Positions 39,326 to 48,603 of a stretch of 64,000 nt of DNA are shown here, piece by piece. Source of the stretch: Kitasatospora setae KM-6054 (lineage in GTDB: Bacteria; Actinomycetota; Actinomycetes; Streptomycetales; Streptomycetaceae); assembly GCF_000269985.1 (NCBI RefSeq), contig NC_016109.1, forward strand, positions 2,170,001 through 2,234,000. The letters are read 5' to 3'. The notes under the pieces are model-generated. The model was not told the origin of the DNA. It made no database searches and was given only the letters and a program-made list of their open reading frames with translations. Position numbers and translations under genes: made by a program. How positions within the stretch are numbered: position 1 is the stretch's first letter; the number at the start of each line of letters is the position of its first letter.

Positions 39326-39430
39326 GTGAGCCCTGTTCACGCAGGAGTCTTCCCCCGTGTCCAGCAGTCCGCCGAGTCCACCACCACCCGGCCCCCGGTC
39401 CACCGCCTCCCGGTGTCGCGCACCCGCTGA
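39326..39430 (+). CDS. Small upstream ORF before rsgA (34 aa)
   Basis: GTG 39326 follows AAGGAGG at 8 bp, one of the strongest ribosome-binding sites in the window. The product VSPVHAGVFPRVQQSAEST.. is short and Arg/Pro-rich, with no known match. It ends 44 bp before rsgA. It may be a regulatory leader peptide or a small protein. Confidence 0.45.
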   Translation: MSPVHAGVFPRVQQSAESTTTRPPVHRLPVSRTR

Positions 39431-39474
39431 CGCCGCCCGCGGCCGGGGCCGCCCCTCTCCGCGAAGGATCCCCG

Positions 39475-40596
39475 TTGACCGCCACGCAGGTCCCCACCCG
39501 TACCACCCCCGCCTCCCCGACGCCGCCCGCCGCCCACCCGCTCGCCGGGCTCGGCTGGACGGACGACCGGGCCGCCGCCTTCACCCGCCACGCCGCCGCC
39601 GGGCTGCTGCCCGGACGGATCGTCCGGATGGACCGCGGCAGCTGCGAGGTGCTGCTCGTCGACCCCGGGACGGGCGAGCCCGCCGTCCGGCGCGCCGCCA
39701 CCCGTCCGGTGATGACGGCCGACACCGCGCACAACCCCTGCACCGGGGACTGGGTCGCCTACGACCCGGGCGCCCGGCCCGCCCCCGCCCTCGCGGCGGT
39801 GCTGCCCCGCACCACCGCGATCATCCGCAAGGGCGCCCACAAGCGCTCCGAAGGCCAGGTCCTGGCCGCCAACGTCGACACCGTACTGATCGCCGTCTCG
39901 CTCGCCGCGGAACCCGATCCCGGCCGGGTCGAGCGCCTGCTCGCCCTCGCCTGGGAGTCCGGGGCCGAACCGCTGATCGTCCTGACCAAGTCCGACCTGG
40001 TCCACGACGGCGACTTCGTCCGGGCGGACGTCGAGGCGATCGCCCCCGGTGTCACCGTCCTGACGGTCAGCGCCGAGACCGGCGAGGGGATGGCCGAACT
40101 GCGCGCCCGGGCCACCGGCTCCTGCGCGCTGATCGGCCAGTCCGGCGCCGGCAAGTCCACCCTCACCAACGCGCTCACCGGGACGGCCGCGATGACCGTC
40201 CAGCAGGTGCGCTCGGTCGACGAGAAGGGCCGCCACACCACCACCGTCCGCGAGCTCGTCCCGCTGCCGGCCGGCGGCGCCGTCATCGACACCCCCGGCC
40301 TGCGCGGCGTCGGCCTGTTCGGCGGCGGCGAGGGCATCGGCCAGGCGTTCGCCGACATCAGCGCGATCGCCGCCGACTGCCACTACGCCGACTGCTCCCA
40401 CCGCACCGAACCCCGCTGCGCCGTCCGCGCCGCCCTCGCCGACGGCACCCTCCCCGAGCGCCGCTGGGAGAGCTTCCTGAAGCTCCAGCGCGAGAACGAC
40501 TGGATCGCCGCCCGCACCGACGCCCGCCTGCGCGCCGAACGCGCCCGCCACCGCAAGCAGCTCACCAAGAGCACCCGCTCCCGCCCCAAGCCCTGA
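39475..40596 (+). CDS. rsgA: Ribosome small subunit-dependent GTPase RsgA
   Basis: 373 aa, a circularly permuted GTPase aiding 30S maturation. An N-terminal OB-like region (about 40-110) precedes the GTPase motifs in permuted order: TKSD (G4, about 170), GQSGAGKSTL (G1, about 220) and DTPGLRG (G3, about 270). A C-terminal zinc site follows (CHYADCSHRTEPRCAV). The start is TTG 39475 with GAAGGA upstream. A small ORF with a strong RBS precedes it, and a perfect terminator follows. Confidence 0.93.
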   Translation: MTATQVPTRTTPASPTPPAAHPLAGLGWTDDRAAAFTRHAAAGLLPGRIVRMDRGSCEVLLVDPGTGEPAVRRAATRPVMTADTAHNPCTGDWVAYDPGARPAPALAAVLPRTTAIIRKGAHKRSEGQVLAANVDTVLIAVSLAAEPDPGRVERLLALAWESGAEPLIVLTKSDLVHDGDFVRADVEAIAPGVTVLTVSAETGEGMAELRARATGSCALIGQSGAGKSTLTNALTGTAAMTVQQVRSVDEKGRHTTTVRELVPLPAGGAVIDTPGLRGVGLFGGGEGIGQAFADISAIAADCHYADCSHRTEPRCAVRAALADGTLPERRWESFLKLQRENDWIAARTDARLRAERARHRKQLTKSTRSRPKP

Positions 40597-40632
40597 TCGG
40601 CAGTAGTCGAGGGGCTCCAGAGGCATCAGAGC

Positions 40633-40673
40633 GGAGAAGCGCCCACCACCTCGCCGGTGGTGGGCGCTTCTCC
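40633..40673 (+). terminator. rsgA terminator, 18-bp perfect stem
   Basis: Arms 40633-40650 and 40656-40673 with a 5-nt loop TCGCC. It separates rsgA from the convergent lower-GC cassette. Confidence 0.9.
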
Positions 40674-40713
40674 ATGTCCTGAGATGTTCGGGCGGGGCCG
40701 CCTGCCGCCGCCG

Positions 40714-41988
40714 TTATGACAGGGCGCGAAGACGTCCCTCGGTTTCCTTAACGTCCAGCACGGCATTCTCCAACTCGATGACCCGGCCGGAACTCCCCAG
40801 ATGTCCGCCCACCACAATGGAGGTGTTCATCAGGTGCGCTTGGACAGCCAATTTATAGCCGGATTCCGGCAGCCTGAAGCGAACATTCAAAGGAGGGCGT
40901 GAATCATCCACGACGATAGTCACCACTCCACCGTCATATGATCGCTCCAAGGTGGTGACACGCCCGGAGATGATCGTTTCCTGTGCCTCTCCCCGGTGGG
41001 CTGTTGAAATTACTTCCGGAACCTTTTCTTCCCTTGCGAGAGCTATGTGCTCAGGACCAGGAAGGGGCAAGGTTTTTGGCCTCACGCCTTCCATCTGCGG
41101 ATGAAATTCCTTCAGGTCCTCCAGTTGGAACGAGAAAAAACTCTGCTCCACAGTGGGGGCGGGCAGCGCGGAGGCCCAGGAGAAGGAGAAGTCAATTTCC
41201 TTGAGATCATTCAGGTTTTGGAATTTTCCAATGGTTTCCAGGACCATCCCGGCTAGTTCCTCATGGAACTCTCCGTTCGGCGTCCCAGCCGTTCCATGCC
41301 CTGTCCCCCCGTATGCCGAGGCGTTCGCCAAGCAGACCGCTCGGGCAAGCATCATCATCATCCTGCGAGCGAGAGGAAGCTGCTCATCGAACTCGTCGTA
41401 GTGGTCGGGGGCATGACTCTTTGGGGTCGATGGCCGGTCCGGCTCGTCCAGCAGAACGGTAAAGGTAATAATGAAACTGCCGCGGCGGGTTTGTCCTAGA
41501 CGGACGTTGCTCTGCATGAATTCAGACACCCGATTCGGCATCCGGCCACGGCCATGACGGACATGGCCTGCGACAGCCGCGTAGGTGAAATTCTTCAACA
41601 GTAGGTTGACTCCATGGATGACCTGCTCCCCTTCGGCCAGCGAAACTGTATCGCCCATGGCCCTTCCGGAGAGGCGGACACTTAGGACATCTGTATCGAA
41701 GGAACTGATTTTCCGGGAAAGCTCTTCGGCGCTGCAGTCGAAGATCTGTGAGACGGCAGCCAGAGACTCGCTGAAACGGCGATCGAAGTCCACGTAATCG
41801 GTTGCAAAGGGGATCATCACCCATTCTGGTTCCGATCCTTCGGAACCGGTGGGACTGCTCCAGATCTCCTTGATTCCTTCGATGCGGTGCTCCAGCGTCC
41901 AGCCCTGCGTGGCGAGGAAGCGGGTGACTGTTGTCGGAGAAAATCCAGAGGCCATTTTCCGGAAGCTGTCGAAGTCCGTGGTTTTCAT
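40714..41988 (-). CDS. Unknown protein of the DUF4365-linked cassette
   Basis: 424 aa, no recognised domain. The N-terminus is KMASGFSPTTVTRFLATQGW, which may be a recognition helix. A mid region contains VIHGVNLLLKNFTYAAVAGHVRHGR and NVRLGQTRRGSFIITFTVLL. A C-terminal beta-rich domain (about 330-424, ISGRVTTLERSYDGGVVTIVV and LMNTSIVVGGHLGSSGRVIEL) may be an OB fold. Base composition is clearly less GC-rich than its neighbours, with AT-rich codons used, suggesting transfer. The start ATG overlaps the DUF4365 stop as ATGA. It was probably co-acquired with that gene and could be the effector or sensor of a defence system. Confidence 0.7.
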   Translation of the reverse strand: MKTTDFDSFRKMASGFSPTTVTRFLATQGWTLEHRIEGIKEIWSSPTGSEGSEPEWVMIPFATDYVDFDRRFSESLAAVSQIFDCSAEELSRKISSFDTDVLSVRLSGRAMGDTVSLAEGEQVIHGVNLLLKNFTYAAVAGHVRHGRGRMPNRVSEFMQSNVRLGQTRRGSFIITFTVLLDEPDRPSTPKSHAPDHYDEFDEQLPLARRMMMMLARAVCLANASAYGGTGHGTAGTPNGEFHEELAGMVLETIGKFQNLNDLKEIDFSFSWASALPAPTVEQSFFSFQLEDLKEFHPQMEGVRPKTLPLPGPEHIALAREEKVPEVISTAHRGEAQETIISGRVTTLERSYDGGVVTIVVDDSRPPLNVRFRLPESGYKLAVQAHLMNTSIVVGGHLGSSGRVIELENAVLDVKETEGRLRALS

Positions 41989-42542
41989 CGCCAGCTCCCT
42001 CCGTCGCCGAGCTCCTTCATGAATTTCTGGATGAATTCTGGGTCGAAGTGGTCGTTTCGGCCCAGGGTCACGGTCACGGACCCCTGCCCGTCGGCCGGCT
42101 CGGCCGTCCAGTCGAGAGGGTCGGACCACAGCATGATTCCCGGTGAGCGTAGCCCGGATTCGTCCCGAACTGCCCAGTCAGCCGGACCGCTTCCCGGCGG
42201 CAGGATCAGGACGACGAGAAGTGCCCGGTTGTACCGCTTCGGGTTGCGGAGCTTCTGGTACGTGGATGTGTCCAGCGAGAACGAGAAGTCGCCGTTGCTG
42301 AGCCGGCGCGCCACGCTCGCACTGCTCGTAGCCTTGAGCTGGACGTCGAACCCCGGTTCGGTGAACCGCCGGTACTCCGCGTGGGAGAACACGGTGACGT
42401 CCCAGCCGTTGTAGTCGGTGCGTGGATCGCTCAGCGAACATCCTGCCGCGCTCGTTACGAGCGTCAGCCATCCCAGACTGACCTGCTCCTTGGCAGCGGA
42501 AGGCGTGAGCCCACAGTAAGGAGGCTCCTCGCTGCCATGCAC
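41985..42542 (-). CDS. DUF4365 domain protein (PD-(D/E)xK-like)
   Basis: 185 aa from GTG 42542 (an ATG at 42623 is possible). The DUF4365 pattern is present: TPSAAKEQVSLGWLTLVTSAAG (helix), DYNGWDVTVFS (Asp), FDVQLKAT (Gln-Lys of the nuclease-like core) and later ALLVVLILP. DUF4365 is predicted to have a restriction-endonuclease-like fold and is often found with defence genes. It overlaps the unknown gene downstream by 4 bp. Lower GC than the flanks. No methyltransferase, ATPase or helicase is nearby. Confidence 0.75.
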   Translation of the reverse strand: MHGSEEPPYCGLTPSAAKEQVSLGWLTLVTSAAGCSLSDPRTDYNGWDVTVFSHAEYRRFTEPGFDVQLKATSSASVARRLSNGDFSFSLDTSTYQKLRNPKRYNRALLVVLILPPGSGPADWAVRDESGLRSPGIMLWSDPLDWTAEPADGQGSVTVTLGRNDHFDPEFIQKFMKELGDGGSWR

Positions 42543-42820
42543 CTTGCGCGTACCTGCCGATTCACGGTCGATTCGAACATCCCGCCACCTCGGCGGATGG
42601 CGCCAGCGAACGGGGCAGGGCATTGACGCACGATCAGTTTAGCGGTTGGTCTGACATCGATCGATGGCGCTTGGAAGGCCGGAAGCGGGCCCTGCTACAG
42701 GGCCGACCTGTCCGGCGCGTGCGAGCCGAAACGGCCGGACCACCACTCATGCGAGCTGGGCCCACGGCGATGTCCGAATCCCGCCAGTCGGGGTCCGGGC
42801 GATCGCGCAGACTGGAGGGC

Positions 42821-44386
42821 GTGATCGACGACGAGACCAGGTACCGGGCCGTGGACAGCCGGGACGCCCGCTTCGACGGGGTGTTCTTCACGGCGGTGCG
42901 GACCACCGGCATCTACTGCCGTCCGAGCTGCCCGGCCACCACCCCCAAGCGCGCCAACTGCACCTTCTACCCGACCGCGGCCGCCGCCCAGGGCGCCGGC
43001 TACCGGGCCTGCCGGCGCTGCCGGCCGGACTCGGTGCCCGGCTCGCCGGAGTGGAACCACCGCGCCGACCTGGTCGGCCGCGCGGTGCGGCTGATCGGGG
43101 ACGGCGTGGTCGACCGCGAGGGCGTCGCGGGGCTGGCCTCCCGGCTCGGCTACAGCTCCCGGCAACTCCAGCGGCAGCTGACCGCCGAGCTCGGCGCCGG
43201 CCCGCTCGCCCTGGCCCGCGCGCAGCGCGCGCAGACCGCCCGGCTGCTCCTGCAGACCACCGAACTGCCGGTCACCGACGTGGCGTTCGCGGCCGGCTTC
43301 GCCTCGGTGCGGCAGTTCAACGACACCATCCGCGAGGTGTACGACCGCACGCCGTCCGCACTGCGCGGCGAGCACGGCGGCCACCAACGCAGCCCGGCCG
43401 GCGGCGGCACGCTGGCCCTGCGGCTGGCCTACCGGGGCGCGATCGACACCGGCCACCTGCTCGACTTCCTCGGCCTGCGGGCCGTCCCGGGCGTCGAGGA
43501 GGTCGTCCCCGGCCCCCGCCCCGGCACCCGCACCTACCGGCGCACCCTGGCCCTCCCGTACGGGCACGGGCTGGCCGAGGTCGACGGGCTCGCCCCCGGG
43601 GAGCCGCTCGACCGGGGGTGGCTGGACTGCCGGCTGACCCTCACCGACCTGCGCGACCTGACCACCGCCGTGCACCGGCTGCGCGCCCTGTTCGACCTGG
43701 ACGCCGACCCGGACGCGGTGGACGCCCGGCTCGCCGCCGACCCGCTGCTCGCCCCGCTCGCCGCCGCCCGCCCCGGGCTGCGCTCGCCCGGCCACGTCGA
43801 CCCGCACGAGCTGGCCGTCCGGGCCGTGCTCGGCCAGCAGGTCACCGTGGCCGCCGCCCGCACCCTGGCCGGCCGGCTCGCCGAGCGCTACGGCACCGCG
43901 CTGCCCGCCGCCGACGGCGGACTGCGCCTGCTCTTCCCGACCTCCGCCGCCCTCGCCGCCGCCGACCCCGAGCACCTGGCGATGCCGAACGCCCGCCGCC
44001 GGGCCCTGCTCGGCCTGTGCGCGGCGCTCGCCGACGGCACCGTCCGGCTCGACCCCGGGGTCGACCGCGAACAGGCCGCCGCCGACCTGCTCGCCCTGCC
44101 CGGCATCGGCCCCTGGACGGTCGGCTACCTGCGGATGCGCGCGCTCGCCGACCCGGACGTCTTCCTCCCCACCGACATCGGCGTCCGGGACGGTCTGCGC
44201 GCCCTCGGCGAGCCCGGCGACCCGCGCACCGCCGCCGAACGCTCCGCCCGGTGGTCGCCCTGGCGCTCCTACGCCCTGCACCACCTCTGGTCGGCCGCCA
44301 CCGCGGCAGCCGCCACCGCCCGACCCGCCGCCACCCGGCCCGCCGCCCCGACCCGCACCCGCCAGCCCCGCGAGGACCAGCCATGA
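42821..44386 (+). CDS. Ada/AlkA fusion: DNA-3-methyladenine glycosylase 2
   Basis: 521 aa. An N-terminal Ada zinc domain (about 10-75, with GIYCRPSCPA and CRRCRPD), an AraC helix-turn-helix (about 85-180, LASRLGYSSRQLQRQL), and a C-terminal AlkA-type HhH glycosylase (about 195-500, with LPGIGPWTVGYLRMRAL and catalytic Asp in LPTDIG). It senses methyl damage and excises alkylated bases. GTG 42821 is taken as start since the Ada domain begins shortly after; ATG 42770 is an alternative. The ogt gene overlaps by 4 bp. Confidence 0.9.
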   Translation: MIDDETRYRAVDSRDARFDGVFFTAVRTTGIYCRPSCPATTPKRANCTFYPTAAAAQGAGYRACRRCRPDSVPGSPEWNHRADLVGRAVRLIGDGVVDREGVAGLASRLGYSSRQLQRQLTAELGAGPLALARAQRAQTARLLLQTTELPVTDVAFAAGFASVRQFNDTIREVYDRTPSALRGEHGGHQRSPAGGGTLALRLAYRGAIDTGHLLDFLGLRAVPGVEEVVPGPRPGTRTYRRTLALPYGHGLAEVDGLAPGEPLDRGWLDCRLTLTDLRDLTTAVHRLRALFDLDADPDAVDARLAADPLLAPLAAARPGLRSPGHVDPHELAVRAVLGQQVTVAAARTLAGRLAERYGTALPAADGGLRLLFPTSAALAAADPEHLAMPNARRRALLGLCAALADGTVRLDPGVDREQAAADLLALPGIGPWTVGYLRMRALADPDVFLPTDIGVRDGLRALGEPGDPRTAAERSARWSPWRSYALHHLWSAATAAAATARPAATRPAAPTRTRQPREDQP

Positions 44387-44898
44387 GCACCGCCGCCCCG
44401 ACCCTCTTCACCACCATGGCCAGCCCGCTCGGCCCGCTGCTGCTCAGCGGCGTCCGCGACGGCGACGGCTTCGCGCTGGCCGCCGTCACCGCGCCCGGCC
44501 AGAAGGGCGCCCGCACCGCGCCCGCCGCCGACTGGGAGCCGGACGCCGACGCGCTGGCCCCGGCCGTCGAGCAGCTCACCGGCTACTTCGCCGGCGAGCG
44601 CACCGCCTTCGACCTCCGGCTGGCCCCCGTCGGCACCCCCTTCCGGCAGCAGGTCTGGGACGCCCTGGACGACATCCCCTTCGGCACCACCCTCACCTAC
44701 GGCCAACTCGCCGACGCCGCCGGCCAGTCCCCGCGCGCGGTGCGCGCCGTCGGCGGCGCGGTCGGCGCCAACCCGCTGCTGATCATCCGCCCCTGCCACC
44801 GCGTCATGGGCGCGAACGGCGCCCTCACCGGCTTCGCGGCCGGCATCGACGCCAAGCGCTGGCTGCTCGCCCACGAGGCCGGCGGCCTGCTGTTCTGA
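44383..44898 (+). CDS. ogt: Methylated-DNA--protein-cysteine methyltransferase
   Basis: 171 aa. The alkyl-acceptor motif is IIRPCHRVMGANGALTGF (Cys in PCHRV), preceded by helix-turn-helix IPFGTTLTYGQLADAAG. It transfers O6-methyl groups from guanine to itself in a suicide reaction. ATGA overlap with the glycosylase gene indicates one operon for alkylation repair. Confidence 0.95.
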   Translation: MSTAAPTLFTTMASPLGPLLLSGVRDGDGFALAAVTAPGQKGARTAPAADWEPDADALAPAVEQLTGYFAGERTAFDLRLAPVGTPFRQQVWDALDDIPFGTTLTYGQLADAAGQSPRAVRAVGGAVGANPLLIIRPCHRVMGANGALTGFAAGIDAKRWLLAHEAGGLLF

Positions 44899-45055
44899 GT
44901 CGGCCCGGCAGCGGGTGCCGGACGGCATGACGGCTCGTCAGAATCGTTCGGGCGCGGGCTGGTTCAACCGCGGACGCGAACCTTCCGGGGCGCCGGAATC
45001 CGACCGGGGGAAGACCACGGGTCGGTCATCGGATGGCAAAGAATCCGCCGCCCGG

Positions 45056-45604
45056 TCACCCGTTCGAGCCAGAACGGGAATCACCCAGCCGTTCGTGCAC
45101 CCACGGATCCGCGGCCCGCTCCGCCGCGGCCACCCGGGCCGCCCGGAAACGCTCCGCCAGGTCCGGGTACGGGGCGTCCGCCCAGCGCCACGCGCCGACC
45201 GCGCACGCCTGCCGCAGCGGCTCGCCGCCCTCGACCGCGGCGACCAGCTCCTCCTGCAGCCGGCGGCGCCCGCCCGCGACCACCAGCACCTGCGCCAGCC
45301 AGCACGGCGAGGAGAGGTCGTCGTCGGCCAGCAGCGCCGCCAGCACCGGCGCGTAGTGCGCCCGGGCCGCCGCCCGGTCCCCGGCCAGCCGCCGGTACGC
45401 GGCCTGCCGCTTGTGCCCGATCCGGTGGTACTGCGCGTAGCCGGGGGCCCGCGCGTCCAGCGCCGCGACCCGCGCGTCCGGCTCGGCCGCGTCGTCGCCG
45501 ACCCGCTCGTCGAGCGCGGCCAGCAGCGCGTCCAGCGCCGCCTCCTGCGCGTCCAGCCGCGCCGCCCGTTCCCTCACCGGTCTCCTCGCGTCCTGTGCCG
45601 TCAT
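45056..45604 (-). CDS. Hypothetical protein
   Basis: 182 aa, Ala/Arg-rich and helical (DALLAALDERVGDDAAEPDARVAALDARAPGYAQYHRIGHKRQ, RRLAGDRAAARAHYAPVL). TPR-like character but no clear repeat family. It is divergent from a MarR gene 117 bp away. ATG 45604 has only a weak SD. The region downstream, 44899-45055, has no feature. Confidence 0.6.
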   Translation of the reverse strand: MTAQDARRPVRERAARLDAQEAALDALLAALDERVGDDAAEPDARVAALDARAPGYAQYHRIGHKRQAAYRRLAGDRAAARAHYAPVLAALLADDDLSSPCWLAQVLVVAGGRRRLQEELVAAVEGGEPLRQACAVGAWRWADAPYPDLAERFRAARVAAAERAADPWVHERLGDSRSGSNG

Positions 45605-45721
45605 GCCCCGCCCCGCCCTGTCCCGTCCCGTCCCGCCCGGGCAATACTTGCAGGCGCGGGAATTTGCACATCCGGACTAAGCTTGTCACCACTAGGACCC
45701 ACCGACGAAGGGAGCACGGCC

Positions 45722-46174
45722 ATGACCCGACCGAACCCCGGCCTGGCGCACGGCTGGTGCGCCCTCACCGCCCTGCACGGCCGGATCGAGGCGCACGTCG
45801 AACGCGCCCTCCAGGCGGAGCACGAACTCAGCGTCCGCGAGTTCTCCGTCCTGAACGTGCTCTCCGACCAGCACGACGGCGACGGCGGCCACTTCCGGAT
45901 GAACCAGCTCGCCGACGCGGTCGTGCTCAGCCAGAGCGCCACCACCCGCCTGGTCACCCGCCTGGAGGACCGCGGCCTGCTCGCCCGCTACCTCTGCCCC
46001 ACCGACCGGCGCGGCATCTACACCAACGTCACCCCGGCCGGCCTGGACCTCCTCGCCGAAGCCCGCCCCACCAACGACCAGGCCCTCGCCGAAGCCCTCG
46101 CCGCCGCCGAGCAGCGCCCCGAGCTCGCCCCGCTGGCCACCGCCGTCCGCGCCCTCTCGAAGCCCGCGGACTGA
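45722..46174 (+). CDS. MarR family transcriptional regulator
   Basis: 150 aa. Winged helix about 38-110: LSVREFSVLNVLSDQHDG, RMNQLADAVVLSQSATTRLVTRLEDRGLLARYLCPTDRRGIYTNVTPAG. The wing Asp-Arg-Arg is kept. AGGGAG lies before the ATG. The upstream region shows two TTGCA repeats (45648 and 45665 area) and AT-rich stretches, a possible operator for autoregulation and for the divergent hypothetical gene. It may sense phenolic or drug-like ligands. Confidence 0.9.
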   Translation: MTRPNPGLAHGWCALTALHGRIEAHVERALQAEHELSVREFSVLNVLSDQHDGDGGHFRMNQLADAVVLSQSATTRLVTRLEDRGLLARYLCPTDRRGIYTNVTPAGLDLLAEARPTNDQALAEALAAAEQRPELAPLATAVRALSKPAD

Positions 46175-46246
46175 CCCCGGCGGCCCACCCGGGCCCCGCG
46201 CCCTTCTCCCCCGGATCCCCCGGATCGGCCCGCGCCCCCGAACGCC

Positions 46247-46310
46247 GACGGCGGTCCCGGCCGGACCCTCGACGCCACACGGCGACCGGGGTCCGGCCGG
46301 GACCGCCGTC
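46247..46310. terminator. Bidirectional terminator, 22-bp stem
   Basis: Arms 46247-46268 and 46289-46310 are perfectly complementary with a 20-nt loop. Located between the MarR gene and the convergent helicase gene. Confidence 0.85.
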
Positions 46311-46331
46311 CCGTACCGGAGGGCCGGCCCG

Positions 46332-48116
46332 TCAGTCGGCCTTGCGGCGCTGGCGGCCCGTCCCGTAGTTGGAGCCGCTCTTCGCGCCGGAGCCCGGCTT
46401 GGCCCGGCCGGAGGCCTTGCCGATGAAGCCGGCGGCCATCTGGGTGTTGCCGGCGCCGGGGCGCTGCTTGGGGCGGGGTCGGCGCGGGTTGCCGCTCATG
46501 TCGACGTCCTTGGGGAGGCCGGCGTCGGCGCGCTTCGCGGGGCGGCGGCGGGCTTCGCCGTCGACGGGCTTGGCGCCGCCGCGGCCGCGTCCCCGGCCGC
46601 GTCCGCCGCCGGAGCCGTTCTCGGTGCCGCCCGCGTTCTGCTCGCGGGTGGCGGCCGGGGCGGCGGGCTGGGCGGTGGCGGGGACGGGCAGGGTGACGGC
46701 GACGCCGCTGGGGGTGCGGGCGCCGGTGATGCGCCCCAGCTCGCCGTCCTCGGGGCGGACCTTGGTGACGGTCGGCCGGATCCCGGCGATGCTCATCAGC
46801 CGGTTGACCTCGCGGCGCTGCTCGGGCAGCACCAGGGTGACGACGGTGCCGGACTCGCCGGCCCGGGCGGTGCGGCCGCCGCGGTGCAGGTAGTCCTTGT
46901 GGTCGATCGGCGGGTCGACGTTGACGACGAGGTCGAGGCCGTCGATGTGGATGCCGCGGGCGGCCACGTTGGTGGCGATCAGCGCGGTGACCTCGCCCTC
47001 GCGGAACTGGTCGAGGACCCGGTTGCGCTGCGGCTGCGACTTGCCGCCGTGCAGCGCGGCGGCGACGACGCCGTGGGCGCGCAGCTGCTTGGCGAGGCGG
47101 TCGGCGCCGTGCTTGGTGTGGACGAACATGATGACCCGGCCGTCGCGGGCGGCGATCCGGGCGGTGGTCTCGGCCTTGTCGGCGGGTTCGAGCTGGAGCA
47201 GGTGGTGGTCCATGGTGGTGACCGCGCCGGCCGACGGGTCCACCGAGTGGGTGACCGGGTCGGTGAGGAAACGGTTGACCAGGCGGTCCACGTTGCGGTC
47301 GAGGGTGGCGGAGAAGAGCATCCGCTGCCCGCCGTCGGCGACCTGTTCCAGCAGCTTGACGACCTGCGGCAGGAAGCCCATGTCGGCCATCTGGTCGGCC
47401 TCGTCGAGGACGGTGATCGCCACGTCCTCAAGGAAGACGTCGCCGCGCTGGATCAGGTCGTCCAGCCGGCCGGGGGTGGCGACCAGCACCTCGGTGCCGC
47501 GCCGGACCTGGTTGGACTGGCGGGTGATCGACATGCCGCCGACCACGGTGGTGATCCGCAGGTTCAGCACCCCGGCGTACGGGGCGAGCGCCTCGGTGAC
47601 CTGCTGGGCGAGCTCGCGGGTGGGCACCAGCACCAGGGCCAGCGGGCGGCGGGCGGTGGCCCGCTTGCCGGCGGTGCGCACCAGCAGCGGCAGGCCGAAG
47701 GCGAGGGTCTTGCCGGAGCCGGTCCGGCCGCGGCCGAGCACGTCGCGTCCGGCCAGCGCGTCCGGGAGGGTCGCGGCCTGGATCGGGAACGGCTCGGTGA
47801 CGCCCTGCGCGCCGAGCTCCCGCATCAGCCCGGCCGGCAGCTCCAGCTCGGCGAAGCTCGCCGCCGGCGGCCGGGACGGGGTGCCCTGCACGGGCGTGAA
47901 GTCCTCGGCGACCGCGGGCACGGGGCTGCCGCCGCCGCGGCGCGGACGGCGCGGCTGCTGCTCACCGCCGCCACCGGCCCGGGGGGCGCCGCCGCGCGGC
48001 TTCCCGCCGCGGCCGCGCGGCTTCTCCCCGCGCGGCTGCTCGGAGCCGGCGGGGCGCTCGGCGCGGGAGCGCTCGGTACGGGGACGGTCGGTGCGGGGAC
48101 GGGACTGTTCGGGCAT
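46332..48116 (-). CDS. DEAD-box RNA helicase
   Basis: 594 aa. Q-like motif PFPIQAATLPDAL, motif I GRTGSGKT, Ia PTRELAQQ, II DEAD (VLDEADQMADMGF), III SAT, and VI HRGGRTARAG. The first 80 aa and the last about 130 aa are Arg/Gly/Pro-rich (RGG-like) for RNA binding. It unwinds RNA, probably in ribosome assembly or mRNA turnover. Downstream of cspA on the same strand but separated by a terminator, so perhaps co-regulated in the cold. ATG 48116 with AGGAAG upstream. Confidence 0.93.
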   Translation of the reverse strand: MPEQSRPRTDRPRTERSRAERPAGSEQPRGEKPRGRGGKPRGGAPRAGGGGEQQPRRPRRGGGSPVPAVAEDFTPVQGTPSRPPAASFAELELPAGLMRELGAQGVTEPFPIQAATLPDALAGRDVLGRGRTGSGKTLAFGLPLLVRTAGKRATARRPLALVLVPTRELAQQVTEALAPYAGVLNLRITTVVGGMSITRQSNQVRRGTEVLVATPGRLDDLIQRGDVFLEDVAITVLDEADQMADMGFLPQVVKLLEQVADGGQRMLFSATLDRNVDRLVNRFLTDPVTHSVDPSAGAVTTMDHHLLQLEPADKAETTARIAARDGRVIMFVHTKHGADRLAKQLRAHGVVAAALHGGKSQPQRNRVLDQFREGEVTALIATNVAARGIHIDGLDLVVNVDPPIDHKDYLHRGGRTARAGESGTVVTLVLPEQRREVNRLMSIAGIRPTVTKVRPEDGELGRITGARTPSGVAVTLPVPATAQPAAPAATREQNAGGTENGSGGGRGRGRGRGGAKPVDGEARRRPAKRADAGLPKDVDMSGNPRRPRPKQRPGAGNTQMAAGFIGKASGRAKPGSGAKSGSNYGTGRQRRKAD

Positions 48117-48233
48117 GCGTGTTCCACTTCCTGGGGCCGCCGGCCACCGCGCGCGGGGATCCGCCGCGGGGCTGGGAAACGTGTCGGCCGTCGGAAAGCT
48201 GGAAGGGCCGCCCCGGCCGTCGGGCGGCATGGA

Positions 48234-48268
48234 CGAGGGCCCGTACCCTGTGGAGGCACGGGCCCTCG
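48234..48268 (-). terminator. cspA terminator
   Basis: CGAGGGCCCGT (48234-48244) pairs with ACGGGCCCTCG (48258-48268), 11-bp perfect stem, 13-nt loop, about 35 nt past the cspA stop on the minus strand. Confidence 0.75.
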
Positions 48269-48302
48269 CCTGCAACATCTACGAGTCGGCGTGAGCCGGG
48301 AC

Positions 48303-48506
48303 TCAGATGGGACGGATGTTCTCCGCCTGCGGGCCCTTCTGGCCCTGGGTGACGTCGAACTCGACCTTCTGGCCCTCGATCAGCTCACGGAAGCCGGTCG
48401 ACTGGATGTTCGAGTAGTGAGCGAACACGTCGGCGCCGCCGCCGTCCTGCTCGATGAAGCCGTAGCCCTTTTCGCTGTTGAACCACTTCACGGTGCCGGT
48501 AGCCAT
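48303..48506 (-). CDS. Cold-shock protein CspA family
   Basis: 67 aa, the standard cold-shock domain length. RNP1-like [11 protein letters not shown] and RNP2-like DVFAHYSNI are present; starts [12 protein letters not shown]. It binds single-stranded nucleic acid and melts RNA structure. It is preceded by a long untranslated region with a hairpin at 48604-48633, a possible thermosensor. A DEAD-box helicase gene lies downstream. Confidence 0.97.
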   Translation of the reverse strand: MATGTVKWFNSEKGYGFIEQDGGGADVFAHYSNIQSTGFRELIEGQKVEFDVTQGQKGPQAENIRPI

Positions 48507-48603
48507 AACCGTCTCCACTTTCACTGGGGCATTGGGACACACACCTCGTGCGCCCCACGTAGCCGCGATCCCCATCCGGAGACTAAACACCGGACAAAAC
48601 AAA

